A DNA stretch of 64,000 nucleotides from Schizophyllum amplum (lineage: Eukaryota; Basidiomycota; Agaricomycetes; Agaricales; Schizophyllaceae): the NCBI GenBank assembly GCA_007026445.1, contig VDMD01000017.1, forward strand, positions 434,001 to 498,000, read 5' to 3'. Numbering within the stretch: the stretch's first letter is position 1; each line of letters opens with the position of its first letter. Shown here piece by piece: positions 32,686-44,291 of the stretch. The notes under the pieces are model-generated. The model searched no databases. It saw only the letters and a program-made list of their open reading frames with translations, and was not told the origin of the DNA. The translations under genes and the position numbers were made by a program.

Positions 32686-35138
32686 ATGCGCCGGTCTTCA
32701 CGTATTGCCGCTTCTTCGGGGAAGAACTTGAAAGAAACGACTGGTAGTGACGATGAAACGTTCGGGTTGGACGCAGCGAGCCAGCGTCCTTCAGACAATG
32801 AGTCCGATCGCGAGAGCGGCGGTCCTGCACGCAAGCGCCGCAAGACCAAGGCAAAGTCCAAGCCAGCCGCTGCCGCCTTAGGCAATACTACTGCACGACC
32901 TCGTAGGGCTCGTGGGCGACTTGCGGCGCTCCAGGAGATGCCGTTGGATATCCTGTACTTGGTGCGTGATCGCCTCTACGGTTCAAGCTTGTCCTGACGT
33001 CTTTCACCATAGATCTTCAGCCATATGCATCCGCTCGATCTTCTGCATACGGCGCGGACGACCAAGACTCTACGGAACATTCTCATGAGCCGGTCGTCGG
33101 CTTGGATATGGAAGGACAGCTACGCGGCTGCGCGTGACGTTCCCCCCGCCCCCGAGGATATAACGATCCCCCAATTCGTGAGCTTGTTGTATGATAGGAT
33201 ATGCTCGGTGCGTGCAGCCTCTACCCTCTCTGTTCCAGAATCTGACGCCCATGCTACCAGTCTTGCTACGCCCCGAGCGTCAACACCGTTATATGGGCGG
33301 CACGAATGCGGTGCTGCAAGAAGTGCATATCGGATAGGTAACGTACCGTGCTGTATACAAGGCTCCAGAAAATGACAACTGACCTATATTCAGGGAAATA
33401 TTCATGTCAAGAGACACTATAAGATACCACTGCCAGGCAGGCTGGATAAGCTCATACGTCGCATATCTCCCATGTATCTTGGTACCAGGTATGGATGCGC
33501 TGTGATCAATAGCGTGGCCTGTAATCCGATCACATATAGAAACACGATGGTCCAAACAGGAGGTCCATCCCAGCAAGTTTGCGCAGCCGTTCATCGAGGA
33601 ATACAAGGCTCGACGTCTGGATCACCAGAAGCTCAATCAGTGGTTGACGACGAAGGCGCGGGACTTCAAAAAAGTTGTGGCCGTATGTTACGCTTTTGTT
33701 TTCCTCGCCGCTTCACACTGCTTACGCTCTCTTAGCATGCCACACTTTGTGAGAAATGGGACAGGAATCGCCAGGTTGGAAGAGATGGGGAATTGCAGAA
33801 AGTCCGGGATGACAGGAGGGCGGAGTAAGTGCAAGATATCTCCTGTAAAGCCTAATCTAACTCAACGCAGAATCATTCGTCGACTGGCCGATCTGGGCTG
33901 GGGAGACGAGCTCGAGAAGGCAGATGAGCAGGTGTTCGCGAAGCACAAGCTGGTGCGCAAAACACAGCCGTTGTCGGATAAGGGTGCGCCATCACGACGC
34001 GACTTTCCTTTCTCTTCGCTTACATGTTCTTCTCCAGTGTGGCTCCAGATCCGAGACGAGATGTTGGAGTATATGGAAGAGATGAAGGCAGCGCGGCTGA
34101 GCAAGGTCAAGGCTAAGGCTCTTCGTGCCCGCTACAAATTGCTCGTCGAGACGTACCGCAACTTCTCCCGCGACAAGCCTTTCCGCGCCATTCTCCCGGG
34201 CGTCGGCGACATCTTCACCATTCACGAGGTCGGAAATATCCTTGAGAATACCCCTTACGACGTCGAGCTCACCGAGAACGACCTTCGCGCCGTCCTCGAC
34301 GCGATCCCCGAGTCCTACTTCGAGAACTGGCGCAAGACGTGCGACGCTGCGCTTGTAAAGCTGCTCAACTCTTCTTCGCGGCGCAAGAAGCGTGCTACGA
34401 AGGCCGATCTCAAGCTCGCTACCACTGTTTTCGGCATCAACGCGAGGGAGAAGCGCTACGTTCCAGACCTGCCGTATCCGCTGGTCCTCGTCGCGAGTGA
34501 TGTGACCTACGTCCCACCGGTGCATGTCAGCGGCGGATCTCCGCTGTCCGTTACGGAACCCACTGTGGTGATGGGTCAGCGCGCGTGGTCGGTGGATCGG
34601 CTCATTGTGTCGACGCGACACATCGCGAAGCGCCTAGTCGTGCTCGCCGGGCTGAATCCGGAGACGGCCACATCTGAAGATATGGACGACATGGACCCAT
34701 GGTATACATGCGTCGATCAGGGGAGTCCTTATCCCGAAACATGGGTTATGAACTGGCGATGTGCGGTATGTGCGGGCCTGACTTGGTAATCTTTGGCTAG
34801 CCTGACTGTAAGCCTCACAGCGTCGCCAAGTCGGTCATCGTTTGCACTTCGAGCTTCTGGTGCCGGCTCAGACAGAACGTGCTCGTGAGATGCATATGTT
34901 CAGGATGCACAGGGATTGTGAACTGGCGTGTGCGCACTGCGCTGCTGCGCAACCCATGCGATCATCCGAACTTGCTGATCATCTTCAGCAAGGGTGAGCT
35001 TGTGTATCGTCGTTCCCGAAGAGGTTGCTGACATGTTATTCAAGGCACGCCATTAGTACGATGACCAGGAAGGACTACCTTTATAAGGTCGCCGACCACG
35101 ACAGTACAAGGCATCGCTTCTATCTATCTGACATCTAA
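32686..35138 (+). CDS. F-box protein F6 (group I)
   Basis: Exon 1 (32686-32961) encodes MRRSSRIAASSGKNL...EMPLDILYL. Exon 2 from 33013 reads IFSHMHPLDLLHTARTTKTL and DITIPQFVSLLYDRICS. Exon 3 reads CYAPSVNTVIWAARMRCCKK. Then come EIFMSRDTIRYHCQ, HPSKFAQPFIEEYKARR, HATLCEKWDRNRQ and IIRRLADLGWGDELEKAD. The core exon contains FSRDKPFRAILPGVGD, IPESYFENWRKTCDAAL and MDDMDPWYTCV. C-terminal exons give LELLVPAQTERAREMHMFRM, CAHCAAAQPMRSSELADHLQ and HAISTMTRKDYLYKV, ending at SDI and TAA 35136-35138. It lacks the acidic tail found in F3. The finger spacing C-x2-C-x12-H resembles F3 and is split before the second His. It appears intact; role inferred as SCF substrate receptor. Confidence 0.75.
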
Positions 35139-35675
35139 CCCGTACGTGGCGCAGCAGACGACGTAGGCACTCTTCTCCGAACAATGCGTTGAACGTCTCG
35201 GAGGAGGGTGAGCAGTAGACTACACGCTGTATGATCCGGAAGGTAACCGGTGGACGTTTTTCGGAGAATGAATGCCATATGATCCACTCCAATAGCAATC
35301 AATTGCCTGGTAGTTTCTACTCTGTGTTTCGGACATCGTTCTACGCGCTTCGACTGCGAGTCCTCAGACGAGAATCGGCGATGCGATGGATGACAGGATG
35401 ACAGCAGCGTTAAGGCGTTGAACAGGAAACTTAATAAGGGGTAGTGAGCCGGCAATCGTACGCCTCACGCGCCAGCCACTTGGATGGGAGTCGAGCTTGC
35501 CTGTGAGACCGACAGACAACAGGTGACAGTTTGTGACAAAACGTCAACATTAGATCGCGGTCACCTGACGAGTCGGAGCCGGAATGCTGCACGTGGTCGA
35601 CGGGTCATCATTGAATCCCGTCAGACTCACAGTCTCCTTCGAGTCAACCTTGTCCTTCGACCACCACGATCAGAT
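35139..35675. other. Intergenic, F6 3' flank and F7 promoter
   Basis: CACGTG at 35590-35595 lies 80 bases upstream of the F7 ATG, and the leader CCTTCGACCACCACGATCAG directly precedes the start. Nothing else is supported. Confidence 0.5.
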
Positions 35676-38130
35676 ATGAGACGGTCCTCCAGGCTCCTAT
35701 CTCGTGGAGATACCACAACCGAGGTCGATCCCAACATGACTGCCGGCCCAGAGCCTGCGTCTGAGAGTCACTTACATGCCGCGCCACCGCCGCGCAAGCG
35801 TCGCAAGCGGGATGAGTGTCCGACTCAAGTCAAGGTCAAATCTCGCGGAAAGCTTCGCAGGCTACCAGATCTGCCGGTTGAGCTGTTATACGAGGTACGT
35901 TGTACGCCGACGTACTCGGCGCTCGCACCTGCTAATGTCTTGCAGGTCTTCCAACACGTTGAGCCCTCTGCCCTCCTACAACTCTCGCGCTCGGCCAGGT
36001 CGTTCAGAAACCTCCTGATGAGTCGGTCCGCGCGGCCAATCTGGCAGAGCAGCCTGGCTAGTGTCGAAGACCTTCCGCCGACCCCTGACACCATGAACGA
36101 GCCACAATATGTCGATCTCGTTTGGGGATCTGGCTGTCCGGTGAGTATTAGGTGTGGTCTATCATATGCTTGCACCTCCTATGTCGCCCGTGTCAACCTG
36201 ATAGCTCATTTAAGAGCGCAGGTTTGTGGCACTGCGTTCGGTGGTACGTTCTCGTGGCTCGCGCGCGTGCGCTACTGCAGAAAATGCGTGCGTCAGCGGT
36301 GCGTGTTTGCCTTTCGTCAACTTTCGTGTGTCGGAGATACCCTGCTCATAACAACCTTTCGTTGTCCAGCTTTCTTCCCTATGGTAAAGTCCTGCACGAT
36401 AAAGCATATCACCTGATCAGCAAGTTTGGTGAAACACATCTTGCAACGATCATGCCGTACATCGACGTGGAGGACAAAAGTGAGTCTCGCGCCTCTTTTG
36501 TTCCAGACGCAGCAAGCTCATCATGCACTTCGTAATATGAAGCCGGCAGGATGATGCGGCTGTTCCCATTGGATATTGCGCTCAAGTACAACGACGAGAT
36601 TCGGAATGACAGGCATGAAAATCGCATTCATCAATGGGTGCAGGAGAAAGAAAAGGCATTTATGCTGGTGCGACAAGTGTGTGAACCATCCTATCTCTCG
36701 AATTCTGCTGAACAACTATTGCTTTGGCAGCATGCGCGACTTGGGGAGAAATGGGATGCGCCTCGCCGCAGCGACAAGCAGAACGACCTTGAGCGGAGGC
36801 GCGATCTCCGACAAGCAGCGTGGGTCCGTTGTAACATTCGCTCCAAGCCTTGCTGACGAGATGAGCAGTATCGAGAAGCGCTTGGGCGAGCTAGGCTGGG
36901 CCGACGAGATTGATAAATTACCCTTGGGCGCGCTCGGCGGACAAAAGTCCGTACGTACTGTAGCCCATTTGTCGAACAGAGGTGTGTCTGTCCATGTGGA
37001 TCTACATTACCGCATTGATTGATATTCGTTCATACAGACTGGGTCAACATGCGCGACGACCTAGTCTCCTTCATGCAACAGCAGCGCGTCAAACGCCTTG
37101 CGGACGAGAAAGCGTCGGCCTTAAAGGTTCGCCGCAACGTGCTGGCAGGTGTATACCCCACCTTCCGGCGCTCCAAGCCTTTCAGAGCTATCCTCCCCGG
37201 CGTAACCGACCTCGAAAGCGCGCCCACCGTCGCTCGCCTCATCCACGAAACACCCTTTGACGAGGAAATACTCGCCCCCACGGTCCTCGCTGCCCTCGCC
37301 GAGATCCCTCCCTCGTTCTTCGCCGAATGGCGCGCGCGGTGCGAACGCGAACTGGTGGCCCGCATGCAGGAGCGGCTGGTCGAGTCGCCGGCCCTGCGCG
37401 CCGCGCTTGACATGGACACGTTCGCGCCGGAGAGCCTCCGCCTGGCTATATTGGCGCTCCGCGCGCCGGGGCTTGACGACCTGCACTACCCGCGCATGTT
37501 CCTCACGCCCTACTCGCAAGATTACCACCACAGGCCTTGGGATGCGCGCGATGTGTACCCTGATGTCGAGATGATACCCCTGGCTCGGCGGGCGGTGGAG
37601 CTTGTCGAGAGGGACCCGCGCACGACGACGGTAGAGGATATGGACCGGCTAGATCCTTGGTACCACTTTCCGCAGTCTGCTAGCGACGGAAAGAGGCAGG
37701 TGTTTCCTTGGCGAATACTGGTGCGTGAGCCGTTTCGCGTCGATGTGCAGGTTTCGGCTGACCATATCATTGCAGCCTCGGCCGTGGACCCTTCCGCGGG
37801 ACGCGCAGCTCGAGCTCCTGGGGCCGGAGGACACGACTATCGCCCGGGACCGCCTTCGCACGGAGTACTACTACATGTCTTTCTTCCACGACGATGCGCA
37901 GTGCGTGCATTGTGCTGAGCGCTTCGTGACATCGCACGCTATGGAAGATCATATGGGCACGAAGTGAGCTACTTCTTTGCCTTTCTCTGGGTGCATCGAT
38001 TGCTCACATTATGGAACACAGGCACGGCATAGAAAGGACGACGAGGCAGGATTTCCATGCGGGGATGTATGAACGGACGATCAGACCGCTGACGCTGGTG
38101 GTCAAGGATGGTGTAACGTCCGCTTCATGA
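35676..38130 (+). CDS. F-box protein F7 (group II)
   Basis: Start MRRSSRLLSRGDTTTEVDPN. F-box RRLPDLPVELLYE|VFQHVEPSALLQLSRS is followed by NEPQYVDLVWGSGC|..CGTAFGGTFSWLARV and RYCRKC, the knuckle. Next are LISKFGETHLATIMPYIDVE, HARLGEKWDAPRR and IEKRLGELGWADEIDKLPLG. The core exon contains FRRSKPFRAILPGVTD, IPPSFFAEWRARCEREL and MDRLDPWYHFP. C-terminal exons read LELLGPEDTTIARDRLRTEY, CVHCAERFVTSHAMEDHM and, after the intron, HGIERTTRQDFHAGMY, ending TSAS at 38130. It is the closest relative of F4. All motifs are in frame, so it is likely intact. The C-x2-C-x12-H-x4-H finger and the CPVC...CRKC knuckle are both complete once spliced. Confidence 0.77.
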
Positions 38131-38247
38131 GCTGTGATTCCGAAGGATCAGTAAGAATTATACTCAGGAACCAGTCAATTGCAAGTAGACATACAGCATG
38201 TGGTTGTACACGGTCTACTGCTCGCGTCCTCCTCCAAGTCGGCCATC

Positions 38248-38560
38248 TCACTTCACGGGATCAAATCTCGTTACTCTCCAACTCTGAGTCGCGGTCTTCT
38301 CATTGTCTCTGTCAAAAACCTCTCCATCTACATACGCCGGGGATGATTCCGCGAGGGGCTCGTTAGGCTTGATGTCAAAGACTGTAGTAGCGAGCGTGAG
38401 GTCGACCTTCGTCACGCGCTTCTTTTGCCGTGCAGAGTTGAGCAACTTCGTTCGCGAAGTAGTGCTCGGGGATCGCCAGTTCGCGAAGTGAGACTCTGGG
38501 AACGCGTCGAGAATTTCGGGTTCGCGTCGAGGGCGGCGCGAAGGTCCGCTTCTGTGCCAG
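38248..38560 (-). pseudogene. F10, chimeric remnant of a group I F-box gene
   Basis: Minus-strand frames contain TEADLRAALDA, then LLNSARQKKRVTKVDLTLAT and TVFDIKPNEPLAESSPAYVD. In F3 these segments are about 200 residues apart: LLNSARRKDYATEADLDLAS and TVFGIE are in the core exon, whereas DIKPDEPLAESSVAQETYVD is in the last exon. Here TVF joins directly to DIKP, so the intervening region is deleted. At least one frameshift separates TEADL from LLNSA. No start or F-box remains. Confidence 0.7.
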
Positions 38561-38955
38561 GACGAGGACGGGAGAAGGTGAGAACGAAGACGAGAGAAGG
38601 GGAAGACCCTGAGGACGGGCGGGAAGGACGGCCCCTAGGACGTGCCAGTCAGGAAGTGGAGGAGCGAGGACAAGGACGTGGAGGACAGCAACCCTGAGGA
38701 CTCAACGTTCAAGCATAAGATTCAGTCAGGAAGACACAAGTACAGCTCGTACAGAGGGCATACATCAAAACAAGATACAACTGCTTCAGGCAGCGCGGTA
38801 CAAGATGACGAAGGCGAATGAGATGAAATGCATGGCGCACAGCTCGATACAGCGCCGGCGCTGTGGGGCGTGTCAAAAGGTTGACACCCTTGTGCAGTAA
38901 GCAGACAGAGCTCACCTGTTGGGCGCATCCGAGGCTCCAATCTCGACGTCGAGCA
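38561..38955. other. Intergenic, Argonaute 3' flank
   Basis: Purine-rich GGACG/GAGGACG repeats at 38570-38700 resemble the low-complexity DNA at 13.9-14.4 kb. No gene was seen. Confidence 0.4.
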
Positions 38956-41900
38956 TCACAGGAAATACATCAACTTCTCCAGCCTCCGGTGTGTGCTCTG
39001 GAAGTGGTCACGCCACGCCTGCAAGTCCATGTTTTTCGTGCCGCTGTCGCTGTCGAAGTCGAAACCCGGCCCCTCACAGTGAAAGGCGCCGCGCGCGCAG
39101 GCCAGCTGGAGGAGTTTTGTAAGCTGAAGCCGCAAGCATTGGTGTCCCCTAGGACGACAGCTACTCACGTCAGCATCTGTGGAAGGAGTCGAGGAGGTTA
39201 GCATGGTTGAGGTATGGATGGTAGTGGATAGCTTACAATACACCGGTGAAGGGATGGAGACGGCGCGGGTTGCCTGATTCATGAAGGTAAGTTGAAACAG
39301 CCCGCTACGCGTTGACGGGCACACACCTTCGCGTACGTGTGGCACAGATGGAAGGAAATCTGCTTGATCCTGGGCACAGCTTTAGTATACTGTCGAAGCA
39401 CATGAGCCATGCTCACGGCTCGGTGTTGTAGTTCCATCTCTCGTCGTGCAAGACGACGTAGTGCGAACTGCGCGACGCTATATGGACGTGAGCCTCAGTA
39501 GGATCACGCGAGATCACCGTTACTCACTTCCTTGAATGGCCGAGTGGCTCTGCAGGAAGAAGTCGGGCGCAAACGGGCTGTCCAGACCCCTGTCCGTAAC
39601 GAAACCGCTGCCAAGGTTTCCCGTCCTGTCGCCGTCCTGCTGTGTCATGGGGAAAAACACGACGTGATGTCTGCGGCATTCGTGTTAGGAAGCAATCAGG
39701 TAAATATCAAGCTTACATACCTCTTCCCAACAACAACGTAGGTCACCGTTGGCCCGGATGCGTTAGGCGGTGCCAATTTCTGCTGTTTGTACTCCGCAAG
39801 CGCGTCGTCAATACCAGCTATATGTATATAATCATCAACTGCGGCACAACATCTTTGCCGCTGCACGAGCGCCTCTCACCTTTGAAGTCCTTGACCTCCT
39901 GCGCAGCAACGTTCGCAAATTCGCCCTCGCTGATACCATCCCGGTAGAACACGACACAGCGGGGGAAGGTCTTGATAATCTTGCCCTCGCCATTGTTACG
40001 GGTCACGAAGCCTCGGGTAGCTTGATACGCATACGAGCGCATGTTCGCGATCGCCTCCGTACGCGAGTTCTGGATGTCGGTGATGGCGCTGAATTGCGTC
40101 GCCTCACTATCGTGGGAGTAGACGAGGCTGGTCATCGAGGGACGCGACTGGCCCGGCGCGGGATGGCTGACGTCGGCGCCTGTCACGGCTTTTGTCAGCG
40201 GGTAGTGTGAAATGTGGGTCAATTCACGGTTACTCACCGACGACCATGTAGGGCCTTTTTTTGAGTAGATCCATCTCCGGAGACTTAACCTCCACACAAG
40301 CTCCACCCAGGCGAGCATTGAGTCTGAGGCAGACGCAGCGGTTAGGCTCCGCGAGTGAGAATATATAACATACCACGCACTTGATGGCGACATTGTTGTG
40401 GTATTGATTATTCGCCCTGATGACCTTGCCCAGCCGATCACATTGGTGATGACGCCTACAGCATGTGAGTCGAAACGAGAGACGGAGATCGAAGAAACAT
40501 ACCTCGACGGATATCACCCCATTGTTTGACGTGCTGGCGAATAGCTTTCGCGTCCTGGGGCAGAAATACCAAGATGACGGCGTGCTTGTCCAGATCGGAC
40601 AGATTCAATACTCTTGATGCCTTTTCCAGAGGTCTGTCCATGCTTTGGCCAGACCCTTCGAAATACCGATCGGCAGACGGCGGTTGAACACCTGCCAACA
40701 AGCCTGAGCACATATTACGCGGTTGCCTTCTGTCGGTACTCACGCATGCCTGTTGTCGAATGCAAGCTATGAGTATGTGTTGTTGATTCGTCGGATAGAA
40801 AAGAACGTACCGAGACTGCCGCATGCCTGCGCAAGGCTCTCAACAAAGCGCTTTGCCATGCTCCCATTGATCCTGTCAGGAGCGAAGTTGACGACTGCCC
40901 AGTTATCGAGCGCACGAGGGTCAGCGAGCTTCTTGCCGAGCATGTTCCACGCGCCACCCGTGGGTTCCTGGACAGTACGCGTCAATCACAGCCTTCAGGA
41001 CGTCGAACAGGCAACATGCCTCAGAGTTTGGTGCTGCTCCGCCGTAGCTGAGCCGCGGAACATCCAGCATCCGCCCGGATACGCTCTCAAGAGCTGTGCC
41101 GATCTCCATACCTGCCGCCATGACGTACGGAGATTGCTGATAGTGGGCGATCTGCGCATATCTTCAGCTTCAGCCTCGTGGGTAACAAGCTATGGCCACG
41201 TACCGGCGACGCAACGCCACCAGCCAGTCCATGCTCGATCTTCGCGCGCCGGACATCCGGCCTCAGCGTGGAGAATTGAACCGCCTTGGCGGTCATGGCC
41301 TCGTCGAGCTTGCGCTTGTAGAACTGGCCGGGCTTGATTGTGCAAAGCTCCGCCGCGACTATGATGGGCTTTGGCGCATTTCGCCCCGAGAGGCGGATAC
41401 CCACAATCGCTGGATATCGCATATGGTACTGGTGTACTTTCCAGCAATACTCCTGTAGATGAGTGAGAACTTGGTGAGAACGGTGTGATGAGATCGAAAA
41501 CAAAGATACTGACGGCGATCGTCATCTCACAACCGAGTTGGTCGTTGTAGAACCTAAAGTGCCCGCCGTAGGGCTCTATCCCGCGGATGATCTTGGTCGA
41601 TTTGTTGAACTTGACCGTGAGTTGGAGGTTCTTCACGAGGCGTCGTAGCTTGACAAAGTTTGGGTGCGTTGATGCGAGCTCCAGTTCACGAACATTCTGT
41701 AATTCAAGCGCTTTGAGCATGTAGTCAATCAACTTGTCATCTCTGATGCTGATAAATGATTAGGCAACGTGCACCGCGTCAAGAGGCGAAAAAGGCATAC
41801 ACAGACGCCATGGTCATGTCTATGTTGATGAGCAGTCTGCCGATAGTCGGACGGACGGACCTGGGAGTGATAAATCATGATGAAAAGCTCAATACCCTGC

Positions 41901-42826
41901 ATCACCCGACGTACTGGAAGAATCCTCGCCAGAGTTCGATGCCTCTGCCGAGATATATCTTTTCGTTGTCCGTGAAATAGGCCTTCGCGTTGACCGCCGG
42001 CTTCATGATACTGAGCAGTAGGTCAGACGCGACATCTTTGATACAGATTTGACATATCGCGTACTTGTTCGAGTGCTGGCGGATGATCAACTGCAAGAGG
42101 TTGATGGCTTGCAATGCCGCAGGATTGGGAGTGCCAACTCGCGCCGCTCGCCGGATGAGCGTGTTCACGGCGCTGTGTCGAGACGTAAGCCTGGCGCGGA
42201 AGTACGAACAGATGTACATAGGAACATACGACGGAGTGATTCCTTCGCTATTCGTTTGGGCGATCGTGACTTGGTATAGCGCATTCGGACTGGGATTCGG
42301 ATTGTCGCTCATGTTGACAGAGAACTGGGGAGCTAGTCAGGACAACGATGTCATATGCATGAGATTCAACGCTGACCGTGCATGCGGGTCCATCACCCGG
42401 AAGTTGGAGGACACGCGGCGCGAAAAGGAGATTTCTCCCGTCGAACACACAGTTGTGGAAGACTGCCGGAGCAGTATTGTGTTGGAGGCGATTGGCAACG
42501 ACGCGAATTCGCTTGTCATCGTGTTTCTCGTCTAACCACTGATTGTCTTTCCAGTAAGACACGCCTGTAAAGCTAGATCAACTACTGAACCAGGTCATAA
42601 GACACGATGACTGACCAACTATGCAGGAGAAGTCACAGGACGAGAGTTAGCCATCATCCTTGCGTCGCGACACTGCTGCCTACCAGTGTACAGATGATGC
42701 GTCTGTCGGGGAAGCCTGCGCAAGTGACGGTGAGCCATCGACAACCCACGACGCGCTCTCGTGAACGTACCTCTGGACGGCGACATGGTTCGTGAGGACA
42801 ATGATGGGTGTCCCTGGTAAAGGCAT
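38956..42826 (-). CDS. Argonaute protein, RNA-silencing effector
   Basis: A many-exon gene of roughly 900 residues. Start MPLPGTPIIVLTNHVAVQ at 42826, spliced to RLPRQTHHLYTG and VSYWKDNQW. The N domain includes VANRLQ and FDGRNLLFAPR. The linker reads NEKIYLGRGIELWRGFFQ. The PAZ region has YHMRYPAIVGI and ELCTIKPGQFYKRKL. MID reads EPTGGAWNMLGKKLADPRAL. PIWI shows GADVSHPAPGQSRPSM, CVVFYRDGISEGEF, HHVVFFPM, GTSRSSHYVVLHDE and SIPSPVYYAD. The catalytic aspartates in GADVS and YRDG and the fourth position in YYAD (Asp rather than the animal His, as in some fungal Argonautes) are all present, so slicer activity is plausible. One intron (40968-41019) uses a GC donor. By family it loads small RNAs for post-transcriptional silencing. 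Stop at 38956-38958. Confidence 0.9.
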
Positions 42827-42896
42827 CGCCTAGAATCGTACGTCGGGGACAAGAAGTACGGAGGCGTAGAGGTCGCGACACGCAGACGAGACGATT

Positions 42897-42912
42897 GGGG
42901 GGGGGGGGGGGG
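42897..42912. repeat. G16 homopolymer in the Argonaute 5' leader
   Basis: Sixteen consecutive G (C on the transcribed sense) lie between the TATA-like site and the Argonaute ATG. Such tracts are length-unstable and could alter the 5' leader. Confidence 0.85.
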
Positions 42913-42946
42913 AGAGACAAGGAAGAAAGCCAGTCGAAGGCGCGGT

Positions 42947-42955
42947 CCTTTTATA
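42947..42955 (-). promoter_or_regulatory. TATA box of the Argonaute gene
   Basis: TATAAAAGG on the minus strand, about 121 bases upstream of the Argonaute ATG. Confidence 0.5.
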
Positions 42956-43799
42956 CATCTTTGCGAGCTCCCACAAACTGTCGAACCTTATTAAACTTTG
43001 CCAGGGATGGAGGCGGGATAGGAGGTTGGCCGAGCGCCCGTGATCGATAGACGCGTCGCTGACCTCGAACCAGAAGCTTTCGAGATCAAGGGAGCGACTC
43101 CCAACCAAACGCGTCGTCACAACTGCCCACGGAAGTTCCAACTTCGCCCCCCAAACCGGCGCTCTTTGAGCGGCTCCCTCTTGCATGATGCAGTCCTCCC
43201 ACGGATTTCAACGTCCTTGGAGTGTCCTGTCGAGTTAGCCTTTAAGCTGGACGCCTCTTGATTGCAACGACCGTGCATCCAATAGTTACCCTATTTTCGA
43301 AGTCCAACTTGTCCAACCACCTGAACGCGGCGGGACGGCGAATTCAATTCAGTAGCTTCATGTTGGTTTAGCCATTCGACTGTCACGTTATAGCACGCAG
43401 GGCCAAGCACGACATAACATGGCAAAACCCAAGCACCGTCACGGTATAGTTTGATCGCCGCAAGTGGAAAGAAACATACGAGCGTGTACTAGAAGAATCG
43501 AGCCCGAGGGAGGGGGCATTGCTCGCGCATGTCCTATGCGAGACGGGCGTGGATGCAGCGGGGCATCGGCGCCTCGAACGCGACTCGGCTAGGCACCTTG
43601 AACGCGACTCGGCGCCTTGAGGCTTGAATGCGACTCGGCTAGGGATGAGGGGCGAGCGCTTCATGAACTTGTGCTTGATGTGTGAGGATAAAAGTACGGT
43701 CCTGATGTCGATGAAAAAGGTCAGAATGTCGATGGAAAAAGCGGCAGAGGAGGTGTGCAGGTCTGGGCGAGGTAGCTGGAATCGAGCTCGTCGGAGGTT
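42956..43799. other. Intergenic, upstream of Argonaute
   Basis: No recognised gene. Imperfect repeats of CTTGAACGCGACTCGGC occur at about 43573-43640 (four copies). Confidence 0.4.
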
Positions 43800-43905
43800 G
43801 GGCGAGAGCCAGAGGATGCAGTCGGGCGAGTGCCAGAGGATGCGGACGTGGACGAGAGCCAGAGGATGCGGACGTGGACGAGAGCCAGAGAATGCGGACG
43901 TAGAC
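43800..43905. repeat. 24-bp minisatellite GCGGACGTGGACGAGAGCCA, about five copies
   Basis: Variants of GAGAGCCAGAGGATGCGGAC followed by GTGGAC recur every 24-30 bases. No gene context. Confidence 0.75.
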
Positions 43906-44291
43906 GGGAAGCGAAGCGCTGACGCGCGGACGTGCACACGCGCAGGCGCGCACGGTGGTGCACACGCGGCCGCTTAGCAATGAAGCCGTCGCTGTTCGCG
44001 CTGATCACACCCACACCCGAACGGTGCAGGGGCACGCAATTGCAAGATGGGGCACGCCGCAGTGAGTTGTGTGCGATACTGGACGAGGTGTCCTTCAGAT
44101 GACTTGGAACCGGCTTTTGCAGCTCCTTCTTTCAGGTGAGCCTAGAACGTCGAGCGTGTCGTCCGCGCCCTCCAGCAACCAGCCGACGGTGCCAACGACC
44201 TGCTTCCATCCGGCTTGGTTGACGGGTGTGGCTGGTGCACGCATGAGATTGGCCGTGAACCCCAGCGCGTGTCATGTTAGAGAGAGGGCGC
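43906..44291. other. Intergenic, no feature seen
   Basis: A unique-looking stretch between two tandem arrays. Its frames show no recognisable domain. Confidence 0.35.

Noticed and set aside
43383..44035. Overlapping frames with repeated LALVHVRILWLSS-type peptide
   Set aside because: They are translations of the 24-bp minisatellite at 43800-43905, not a membrane protein.
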